Below, in pieces: positions 39,101 through 51,100 of a stretch of DNA of 64,000 nucleotides (position 1 is its first letter; each line of letters opens with the position of its first letter). The position numbers and the translations under genes are program-made. Source of the DNA: Trochalopteron elliotii. Taxonomy: Eukaryota; Chordata; Aves; Passeriformes; Leiothrichidae. The stretch is from positions 340,649 to 404,648 of the forward strand of contig JANPWX010000614.1 in assembly GCA_024734555.1 (NCBI GenBank), read 5' to 3'. The notes beneath the pieces are model-generated. The model was not told the DNA's origin, did no database searches, and worked only from the letters and a program-made list of their open reading frames with translations.

Positions 39101-42100
39101 AACCTGGCCCATTTTCTCCCACATGCCACACCACTAATGACTATCCATCCCAGGACATATCTCTGAACAACTTCCTTAGAAATCTCTGTCCTAAATCTTA
39201 ACATGGTGTACACTGGACAGAGGAGATGTAGTAGACGTATTAATGAGGGCATGCTTCCCTTAACAACCAAAGAGAATTCAAAATTCTCAAAAGCTGTTGT
39301 AGCAGACTTGAAGGAGGAGAAGAGGATAAAAGGCTGAGAAAAGCCATCCTCTCCTCTTATGCCCACAGGCTGGCTATGATCATTAATGAATCCTCAGAGG
39401 CAGGAGCCAAGGCCAGGACAGGAGAACAACACTGAATACACATCAGAAATGACCCCCCATTGCCTTTGATGTTATCATGCCATAAACTGTTATCACAGAG
39501 TTCAGCAATCTTGATCCTTCCCCCTGCTTTGAAACAGATCACTATGGTGGATACATAGCACATTTACAGTAGCATATACAGGGTTAGGTATCACAATCAC
39601 ATGAACAGACCAAGCAACACTGGAACCAGGGAACTCTCTACCTAAAACACAAATGCTTAGATCAAAGTTATCTCAATCTTCTAGAGCCTTACCTTGGGCA
39701 CCAATTAAATGTGGTGGTTTAATACCAACAAAAAATTAAATGCCAAATAAGCCATGGCCCTTCTCCTGCCCCTTCCAGCAAGGGAGGGACACATGCAGAG
39801 ACTATGGATTGCAATAATTTACTGAAAGCAAAATGCAATGGAATAAGAAACACAAAGTAACAACAGCAATATGAATTTTAAAAATTATCGAAAACCCGAA
39901 GGTGTTTTAGCCACAAAAAATTAGTTTTACATGGCTGCTGAGACCAAAACCAAAATGGTAGATGCTCCCCACAGGTTGCATCCACATGACTTCCCCAGGC
40001 TCCTGCACGCCATGGCAAACAAAGGCAGTATGGCAAGAGGCTTCCTGTCCCCCAGGTCAAGACAACAAAAAACAATGGCAAACAGACCCCCCAAAAGCTG
40101 GATCATTCAAGACAGATCACACTGCAGCCCCGCTGGGCTCAGTTAGACACAAGTGCCTTCACGGTCACTTCTACCACCCCGCCATCCTAGAGGTTGCTGC
40201 TACTTTCCTGCAATTCTGCTTCACTCCTTTTGGCTTGGCTTAGCTAGAATGGGCTTGGCTGGACTGGGGGCCTCTCCTGTCACCTGCCTGCAGCCTCCCT
40301 GCTGGCACTGCCATTCAGCACACGTCAGCTCTGTGTCCCACCGCTCTCCTTTCAGCACCATGTCCCATAGCTGCGTCTCAGAGAAAACTGGAGAGGGTGG
40401 ATGGCGGGGCAGGAGGCAGAGTCTGTAGGGCTGATGCTGACAACCTTCCCACGAGAGAGAGCAAGGCAGAATGGTGCCCACTTCTGGGGTGTGTGCATTT
40501 TCTCCCCAAAACCAGCTATGATATAGATGATATAGAATAACTTAGCTGCACCTACATGGTGCTAAGCGCTGCCCATATCTGCAAAAAGGACAACTGGAAT
40601 TTCCAATTTTTCTCTAATTCACTAGGAAACTGAAAATTAAGTGTAAAAGAATTAAAATAGGGTCAAAATAAAAAAAAACTATGAAAATCAAGAAGACGAG
40701 ATGAAAACCATCTTTCCAAGTTCAGTAACACATCACTCTACCCCACTTTTAGATGAGCTATTTTTGCTTCTTCATCAACATATTATCTGAGAAACAAATA
40801 TGTGAGTTGATTAATTTGAAAGCAAAATAGTGATAATCCAAAAAACAAAAAATAAGAGTAAGTAAGAAAAAATAAGAGTAAATATTGCAACTTTACCCTG
40901 TAGTATGACTCTTACCTTCATGAGCTCTTCTGCCTCTCCCTCGGGAGAAACTGCATGTAAGGACAACTGCAGATTCTCTGTTATTACAAGTAAAACATCT
41001 CTTTCCTCTAGCAACAGGAGCTTTTGGACCAGGCTGTCTGTGGACAATACCTGCCTCGTCTTCCCTTTCTCATTCACACAGTGCACAGAACCTGTAGCAC
41101 AAATAAACAAGGTGCAGATTTTAGTTGACAGCTTTTAGCTACAAAAGCCAAGGTTGATGCTTTCTACCTTAATAAAACATTCCTCACGTGCTGAAAAGGA
41201 AAAAATAACAAAAATTCTTTCATTTTCTAGTTTGTCTCAGGGTAGAGATTACAATAGCTGACCAGAGCAATAAACCAAAGCATATTTTTCCCCATTTAGA
41301 AAATCCAAAGGGGAATAATTTAAATAATTTTAAACGGCAAGTAAACTTTCTGTATGAAGGACAGCCTCATTCATTTATAAGACTGAAATCTCCAGTCTTA
41401 TAAAAAAATCTGTGAAAAAAGAACGGCAGCTAAGAATTCATTCAATTTACAGCAGAGTTTAGATGACAGAAAACCCTGGACCTGAAGTTCTTCACTGTTT
41501 AGGAAACACTGCACCACACACCAAATTCAGCTTTAATCCATAATTTGACTGGCAAATGGGGCAGTGTTTTTCTAAAAACACTGACAATAGCAACTAATGC
41601 ACCCACCAACATTTTAAAAGCCATCATAATGTCATCAAGTTGTACTACTCTATAAATCATAGAATCACAGAATCATTAAGGTTGGAAAGACCTCCAAAAT
41701 CTTCAAGTCTAACCGTTGACCAAGTACCACCACACCCACTAAACCTTATCATGAAGCACCACATACAGCCATTTTTGAACGCTTCCTGGGATGATGGCTC
41801 CACCACTACCCTGGGCAGCCCATTCCAGTGTTTAACAACTCCTCCTGGGAAGAAATTCCTCCGGATGTCCAGTCTGCCCTCCCCTGGTGAGGAGCAAAAT
41901 GTTGACAGATTGATTGACCAATTCGAGAGATAGAAACGCCCCTGGACTACACAGGTTAAAAATCAGAGAATCTGGGGAATTTCCCTCTTTGCTCTCCAGC
42001 CTGCCAGCAGGTAACAAGCAGCCCAGCGCGCTCCGTGCTGCGGCTGCTCCGCCTGGTCTGGCCCCCGGGCACCAGCAGCTGCTGGAGGGGGAAGGGGAGG

Positions 42101-45100
42101 CCGCAGCTATTAACATCCAGCCAATCTTAAAGACTGCCCCACCGCCGGCCGGGCCAAGGGAGATGTCCCCCGGGCCCCTGGAAGCAGCTCCGAGCCCGGG
42201 CTGGGCCGGGCCCACCCCAATGTTACTGAGGGGTGGGGGGAGGCGTCCATCAGCCTACCTACTGAGGTCCTGGCCACGGTTTCTGAGCCCCCTCCCATCA
42301 GCTTGGCTTTGCAATCTAACACCCTGAGCCACAGCCTAAGAGGGAGAGACCCGGGCAAGAATTTAACTCCTTCACTGCACATAGGAAGTTTGCAAAGCAC
42401 TAACTTTTCTCTGAGTGAGAGACCAGCTAGACTGGGAGACATGTAAAGAGACTGTGATAGATATGACTATAAATTCGTGCAATTAAATATAGGAACTATA
42501 ATAAATGTAGTAGATGATAGAATCTATATTTTTGTAACCCTGTAAATGTAAAACTAATCCTGGTCCCCGGAATGGAGAGGGCGTTTTCCAAGTACCAGGA
42601 CACGCTTTGTGAACTGTCAATGTAGAAGTTAACACCTTGATTTACACCAGAAAGGAGGGTGGCTTGCCAGGATGTGGCTCCTTGAGCTAATCAGATCTTG
42701 GACACCTGGGCCATCAGCCCATCCATACTGATCTCAAGGGTGGGCCCTGAATCAACATCCCAAAAGAGGATTCCCGGAAAGTCCTTTCAGACATGGTCCA
42801 GTGCCGGGAAATGTGCTCAGTACTCATCACCGAGTGAAAAGACTGGGTTTGAATTTGAAGACACAATACCTCTGCTGCCGGGAGGCACAAAATGCAGTAT
42901 AAGAACCCGGGCCCAAAGCCCAGCAAAGGGTGGAACAGTGCGAGACAGCAGCCCTGCTGTCGGTCGTCTGTTTCACCCAACATTCGAATGTTGTTTTCGT
43001 GGCTGTCCCAGTTAGATTTTAAAATGGAAAAATAAAATTTGTTCTTTCTACCCGATTGGCTAAAATTCATTTATAACAAGACACAATAAAGATATGAGGG
43101 TCAGTTAATGAAGAGTTGCATCTTAGATAAGGAGATGGAGATTGGTTTTTGGGCTGCAAGTCTTTTGTGAGCCGTGGTAACAGACCGTCATATGCTAGAA
43201 TATCCCTTTAAACTGTGGAAAAATATGCACTGGGGAGATGATGAGAGTATGCAGCTTGTAGATTTGAGCAAAGGTATTTGTGATGGACTAAGTAAATATT
43301 GAAATAGCTGTGATCTAATGGGGAACTTTAAACAGAGGATGATAGAGAGAAAGATATGAAGCCCTCTTACCCCCCAAGGGAAAACGAAGACCTCTGTTTC
43401 TTGAGATGGAGATGATTTTAGAGATAATGAAGAAAACCCTTTGCTTTTGGAACCGTTCATCTTTAAAATGATATCCCAATGAACTTCATGGCCTGTGAAA
43501 AACAAGGTTCACTTTCTATGTAAATTTTAAGAAATAAGTTTAATAGAAAATAAGACGATTAGGAGATTGAAAAAAAAGCAAAGTACGGCCAGCCAGATGA
43601 CTTGGCATTTAACCAAGTCCACATCCTGCTACATCAGAGACATTCTTTAAATACCTTTTTCATTGTATCAATCTGTTGAATATTCATATTTTTCCCTAAA
43701 CTAGTTTCCATATTCCAGGAACTGTTTTGCATGGCCCCTCCTTGGGTCCCCCTTTTCAGAGCACGTGTGTTTCTGGGCTGTGTCTTCATTATGTCTTCAT
43801 TATCACCTCCAGCCTGGGCCTTGGTCCAGACTTTCTTCAGGTGGCAGATGCTGATAGTTGGTGTATCAATAGCAGGGTCTTCTCTACCTGTTCACTGGAT
43901 GTTATCCCGACCAAACAGACAGTTTAAGCACCCTCTATCAACTACTACCACTATGCCTAGTTTTCTTTACTAATAGCAGAAATAAAAACTTATATCCTTA
44001 CCACAACATTATTAATCATATAGCACACACCTTGCAAAAAGCCAGCTTTATAATATGCATTTATAAAACGGCCCATATGCAGCTGCAGGAAAGGCTGCAT
44101 AATATGGGAGGAATTCCACACCTGCAGATTCTCCCAAGCAGCTCTTTCTGTGAGAGTTAAGAGCCACAAGCAGACTGTTCTTTCTTCTGAAAAGTTACCA
44201 TAGCAGACCAAAAGAGACTTTTCTCTCTAAATGAACTGATGAAAGACTATTTTATAAGTGGTAAACGTAAAGTTCCAAGTTTTGTCTTTATACATTGTCT
44301 GTGAGAAAGAAAAGAAGCTGTTGTGGGAGAAGGAAGTATTTTGAAGGTTTCATTCTGATTATTAATTTTTTTTCTGTCTTATAGTTTTGTTAATAAACCT
44401 GTCTTCATACCTTTTAAGTCTTGAGCCTGCTTTGCTTTTCTCTTAATCCTATCTCACAGCAGAAAAAGAGTAAATTATTTTAGAAGACACTCAAACCACT
44501 ACAGTAATTGTGGGAAACAGAAATTGGCGAACGTGAAACCATTTCACCCATATTGAGGGATCAGCCCAGCACACAGGGAGTTTCTGGGTGCCAGTGCACA
44601 CAGCTGGGGCATGTCCAGCTCTCACACACCAGCACCCTCAAGCTCTTCTCAAGACATTTGGGAGTCACAGCAGATCACTGACTAGATTAAGAACTGAGTC
44701 CAAAATACTATCCAAATATGTCCACAGAATGTCCAAAGATATGCCCAAACCTACTGTTACGATTTGGGACGGCTCAAATAACAATATTCCGGTTCTTTGG
44801 AGGGCTTATAGCAAAAGTTTACTGAAAGACAGACTCTTTTTTATGGTGTTTCGTTACAATCAATATGATTGGTCATTTAGAGCAACACCTCTCAACCATT
44901 TCTTACAAGTAAACAACAAGTTAGAAAAACATCAGCTGCTAACAGTTTTCTACCTTAATGGTTTTCCACCTGAACAATTTTTCACCTTCCAAGGATCGTT
45001 TTGATTCCTCCTTACGATTTCCCAGGTCAGTGTGAGAGAGTTCTGTACTTGGCTTTCCCACAGGCCAAAGCTACTGCTTGAAGCCTAAAAATCTATATTC

Positions 45101-48100
45101 TGACCACTGTCAGTTCCCACACAAACCAACCCAAGCAATGAGGCTGCACACAAGGAACAGTCAGTATCACTTGATTGAAATTTGAGAAGTATGACAAGGA
45201 GGCTGTCTTGGGGTGACTTTATGATACTGTATCCCCTATCATCTGCTTTATGCCCAGACACTGGTCCTGTAACTTTAAGCTAGGTCTGGAAGAGGAGGGG
45301 AAGCCAGGAGAATTCTTTCAGCGGTTTGTGTTCAAACACATATACTCCCCCAAGTCTTTCTCAGGAGAGAGAAGGAGAATTAAATTCTTTTGCTTTTAGC
45401 TAGCTTCTTTTTGTTAGCTGAGGGAAGAAGTTTTTCCCAGGACTGTGGCTTCTTTTTCTAGAACTGTTCAACTTTGCTCCAGTCTGAAAAACCAGACCAT
45501 CACTGGGAGCCCCACACTGTGGCTAGGCAGGGGGAGGCTGCAGGGTCATTGCATCCCAGCTATGGACCTCGGGAGAAGCCAAGCGGGACAATAAAATCCA
45601 ACAGCTTTCTCTGCAGCGAGAAGGTTTTAACATCTAACATTATTCATTCTTGCTCCCATGCCTGTGTGCACTCTGTGTGTTAAATAAAGTTTTTTTCACT
45701 TTCCGCCAACAAATTCCTTTTGTTTGATGTGGGGAGGGCATGCTGCAAACCTGCCTTTTTTTCAAAGGAGATGCCCCTTTCAGGACATTTCCTCCTAACT
45801 TTTCTCAAACCGAGACAGAGGCCCAAGCCAAGGACAGCACCCAGAGGACACAGAGCCTGTCCCTAGATGAGGCTCTGCACCACCACAACAGCGGTTTTGA
45901 ATGTGAGGACAGAATGGGCACAGCTTCTCAAAGCTTTTCTTCTTGTACCTTTATGAAGCTCCCTGTGTTCATTTTCTATTTAAATGGTACCTTTCTAGTA
46001 AAGAGGCTTGTATTCACACATTAAAGGAGGTACAGTCTACTGCTCTGCAAACCAACCACGCAGCTGGCTCATGCTACCTCTGTAAGCTGTACTGGTGCTC
46101 TACTGGTGTAAACAAGGGGTGTCAGTTTTGGTAGAACACTGAATCAAACTGCAACGGAACTGCAGAACCAGCACAACTGAAATGTTTTCAGAGCAGCTAA
46201 CACTTGAATCAAGAGGACTACTTGAAGCACCTACCAGAAACACCCATCATGCAACTTCTGACAGACATTCTGGCTCCAGTTCAGAGAGAGCAAGTTACAT
46301 CACAAAAAGAATTGGGGTGGGAAGAAAATTAGCTTACAGCAAACTAGTACCCAGAAGACTAAAAGGGATAGGAAAAGACAGGGAAGAGTAAAAGGCAAGG
46401 AAGAGGAAAATGCAGAGAAGAAACGATATTAGGGAGAAAACTAACAAAACAGATCCTCAGACTTTTTTTGTTCCATAAGACTGAAGCACCATTTCAAAGC
46501 ATGAGAAAAAAGTGAAAAGCAAATTCAGAATTTAAGAGGTATGTTTTAGCAGAATTTGCCTATTTATAGAAAGGAAAACCCACAACACATGCATTATTTT
46601 GAAGCTTTGGACAAAAGCTAACTTTATCTACACTTGTGTGTTAGAGATTGTTTTCCTCATACTCACTTCTTCAGGAACCTGACTAACCCAGTACCTCTGA
46701 CGTCCTTGTGAACAAGACCACCCTGAAGATGATAAGGCTTCAGTAATTTTATTCATTTCTTACCAAACATTCTACAACTCCTATGAATACTGTACCCCAC
46801 TGAATATATGCATATGAGGGATATATAAATATACCCCACGTGTCAGATATATGAAAACAAGACTATCACGCACTGAGCTATTTTGAAGCACTAAGGAAAC
46901 AACTTCCCAGCCAAATGTAAAAGTGGTTTTCCTCTTACCATCTGTCAAAGTGATAAAGAAGGAAAGTCCTTCCTGGACTGCCATTTTCAGAGGTGATCCT
47001 ATTCCAGCTTTCTTCCAGTTAAACATATCCAAGGCTTTTTCATCACCACTCACAGCTGCTTTTGCCAGCTGTACAAAGTCCCTGCAGAGAGAGATACTTC
47101 ATTCCCAATTCTTTTCATAACAGAGTAGTTTAAGTCTCAAGGAATGGAGGAGAAATTAATAAAGCATCAATATTTATTTATAAAGAGAATAAAGATGTTT
47201 CATACACCAATTGAAAAAAGGACAAACTCAAAAAGATACAAACCAAAATTTCAATATTCGTTTTCATTTGCATTGTTTCACCTCTTTATTCAAAATGCAT
47301 CACTATTTTTTAAATGCCTAATTTATTTTTGTTTCACAGAGATGTGAAATATAAAAGCCCAGACAAGGAAAACTCTTCTTTTTTACTACAGCTGCTTCCT
47401 ATTTCTTGCTTGGACAGGAAAGAGATAATGTTTAAGAACTTTTAATTGAATTATTTTTGACAATAATATAATGATAATTGTGTTTCCAGTGTGTTTATGG
47501 CTTTGAACAATCAGCAAGATTGCTAATTAGAAGAACTAAGACAGAAGAGTCAACAGCACCGGACAGAAGATGTGGAGAAGAGCAAGAAGCTCAGCTGCTG
47601 CACACAGAACACAGAGGCAGCTACCAGAGTGGGAAAAGGGCTTGGAAATATAGGGCACTTTGGAGAAGAACATTTTTGAACAGACTTAAATGTAGTTCAT
47701 TTGTGGGTAGGACTTTCTGTGCAACAAGACCAAGACCTGCAGAGGTCTGACGAGGCCAATACTCACTCGCCAGGAGGGGGTGGCCGAAACACACAGTGAC
47801 ACAAGCATTTCCCATACTCCTGCTTAACCAGGGCAGGACCCTGGACTCTGCCTCGATGGTCCATTTTCCACAGAAACAAGACCCCGTGCTAGAAAAAACA
47901 CAAGTTAATTCATTACCCTTTGCACAGAGATGAGAACCCAGACTCCAGCTACTCACTGCACATAAAAAGAAACGTTTTATTGACAGCAAAACCCTTCCTT
48001 TTGTTTAGTTGACACATACAATTACTCCCACTTTAAACTAAGCCACAGGGAATCAAAGTTATCTTTAACACTGTATTATTTGCTTACTTAAAATCAAATT

Positions 48101-51100
48101 ATCTAAAAAAAGCTGGTTGGTCCTATCCATTTTTAGGTAAATCACACTGCCAGAGCAATTAAGTGGAATAGTCTTGGTTTTCTTCTGCAAGTAGCAGATT
48201 AAATATTTGTCTTGATAATGTCCTTTCCACATTTTTTTTCTTGCAAGTAGTCAGATAGCTTATCTTTTAGCAATTGAAATGAAGGATAGCAGAGCATATG
48301 CATCCCTCACTAAGTACATGTAAAACTGATGTAGATGAGCACAGGTATATGATTAGACATAGAAAGACTAAGGGCAGAATTTCTGAAGCTTTCCTCCTCT
48401 CTCAGAGCAGACATTCAAGAAGTTACTTTTAGAAAAACAATCTAGTAACTAGAATAATCATAGATGCTAAAGAAAGGAAGTCTGATTAGCTAACTAACTC
48501 AACAGTGGTCAACACAGGCCAGCCCTCAAGCCTGGCACAGGTGCTGACATAACTCACATGCTGCAGTGCCAGCTCAGAAGCAACAAACCCCTGGTGACTG
48601 GAAAGAATGGAGACAAATTCCAACAAACTGACTTATGCTACATCCTTGTATCTGGAATGCTAAGATGATTATTTATTGTTGTTGTATTTAGTGCTAATGA
48701 AACCAAATTGCATTTGGGAAACATCCGTGTAAGCATTACATGAAAAAACCCAGCAACAATTTTCAATATCAAGTTCAATCTTATTTCATTAACACAGACA
48801 ACAATAAAGTGGCATTAGAATTTGCTCTATTTTTATTTATTGTTTTCAATGAAGTATCAACTTTCTCCTAGAAGTGAAAAACTGGTAGCAGTGGTCACTT
48901 ATTCTTCACAACTCTAACTAGAAGTCACACAAGATGCAACCAAGGCCTTCCAAAGTAACATTTCCTTCTTTTTTTCCCCAAGATTCAAAGTTCTAACTTC
49001 TTTTCAACAGTAAGATGGCAATGGTTACACCATCCAAAACTGTTAATCAAGTGCAATGTGTCTTGCAGCTTAAAGAATGCCACTCAGCTGTGACACTGCT
49101 GTACTCCCATCCCAAGAGGACACCTGCAGTTCATAAAACGTTTGCTAATTACCTCTGAAAATCACAGGATCCTATGAACTTGTTGGTTCCTCCTCTCACT
49201 CTTCCATCAGCTTTATATGTCACACCAATTTCCAAGTATCCCAGCTAAAACCACCTGGACCATTTATAAGCTGGAGGAAAAGCCTGCAGCTTTCTAAAGC
49301 TCCAGACCTTCCTTCCATCTCCTTCTACATATTTCAGCCCGTATCCAGATAACCTATTTGCAATCTCAATTCTTAGTTTGGAACACATGAGATTGAAACA
49401 AAAAAGGCTCACTACCTCTCCTAAGTGTCACTGGAAAGGATGCAGAACTCATCTGTTTTCAAATTACATTTTTAAAGGACACAGGACATTGACCTTATGC
49501 TCTATCTAAATGTCCTTTCCAGTTGGAGATCTTCTCTGATTCTATCCTGTACCTTCCAAATCATTTTTAAAAACCCAAAGCTTTAGTTCCTTGGTATGAA
49601 AGCTATTTGCCTTACAAATAGGCTTTCATTATAGAAAGCACCTAGATCCTCTCTGTGATCAAAATGTGGAAATTATGCATGTTATTTTTACTTAAAACAA
49701 ATCTGCCTCAAAGAGGGAGAGTCTGATGGTGCAGCAGTGGAACCGATAAACATTACAACTGTCTAGGTTCCAGGTGAACCACAAGGGCAATCACAGCCAG
49801 CAGCAGTTTGTGGAAACGAAGAAGTCTAAGATGAAATCAGAACACCTAGTTAATAAGAGTAAGAGTAAGAGTAAGAGTAAGAGTAAGAGTAAGAGTAAGA
49901 GTAAGAGTAAGAGTAAGAATAGAGGGTTCTCACAACCTGCAGGGGAGCCAGAGGTTGAGATCATCACCAAGCCCCTGACAGATGAAAGTCTCTGAAATTT
50001 GCAAAAAGATATTGTACAACAGGGGTGTAAGGCTCATACAGCCTGGTTACTTCAGGTCTGGGACCTTATGGGTACAGGCATACAACTGGATAGTAGTGAA
50101 GCAAGGATTTTGGGACCCTTGACCCAGGACTCAGACGTGAATTATGTATTTGTAAGGGAGCCAGGGCCCCTTTTCCTCTGGGAACAGCTTTTAATGAGCA
50201 TGAGGGAGAGGTTTGTCCACAGAGAGAGAATGCAAGAGTACCATTATAGAATGCACTGGAAGACCCTTGAGGAGGGGATCCAAAAGCTGAGAGAAGTGGC
50301 GGTATTGGAGGTACTCTTTGGGAGGGGCACACAGCATGATCATGACCCTGACAAGGGTCAGGTGCACAGGGCAAATGTTATAGAATCTGGCAAATCTAGG
50401 GCCATCTCATTAAGCCACATTCATTGCAACAATTAATGTTGATAACAACTGAGAGACACTGGGTTCTGTCACAAACAAGAGCAACAAATTGAAAAATTTT
50501 AATTGTAAAAATTACAAGAGTATGATCAATGGCCCAATGCAGTCTCATGTAATTAAGAGCCTCCAAGAGGAGATGAAGGAGATGAGGGAAGAGGTGAGGA
50601 GAACAGTTCTCATACAACATCAGTGCAAATGACAGGCCCCAAAGTCAGAGTCCAATGTCCCCCAACTAGAGAGAGAGGGTACACACCCAAGAGCTGACCT
50701 GCAGTTCTTTCTGCACAACAATGGGGAAGACATGGGAAGGTGGGATGGGAAGCCCACTGTCCTGGCACCATGGGTGCATCAACTCAAGGAAGGAAACATT
50801 AACCGAGGGAGTTCCACTGAAGTGAAGGTAGCCTCAGTGTCCCATGACTGAGCTGCCAGGTATAATAGAAGAGAAGATGATCTGTCAGATCCCCTTCAAG
50901 GAACCTCTAGCATGTATGCCCAGGAAGGAAATGACAATCAGGGCTAGAGGGCCCTGCCTCTAGGCAGGAAGAGGCATGGGAAAACCAGGTCTTTTAGATG
51001 GTCTAGATCTGATGGCCTGGCACATCAGAACCATAAAAATATGAAGCATTAGTTAATACTAGTGCACAGTGCACCCTAATGCCATCGGGACATGTGGGGG

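Noticed and set aside
38697..39134. 145-codon minus frame with a glutamate run as a possible host gene
   Set aside because: It aligns in order with ERVL-like gag pieces and follows an LTR and primer-binding site, so it is a viral remnant.
41832..42442. Overlapping 110-137-codon frames on both strands
   Set aside because: Proline/glycine-rich frames in all phases reflect the GC-rich stretch, not a gene.
44588..45004. 138-codon plus frame
   Set aside because: It runs antisense through an LTR fragment and has no domain match.
49855..49920. Array that could suggest CRISPR-like or satellite structure
   Set aside because: Units are contiguous hexamers without spacers, and the context is retroviral gag in a bird genome.
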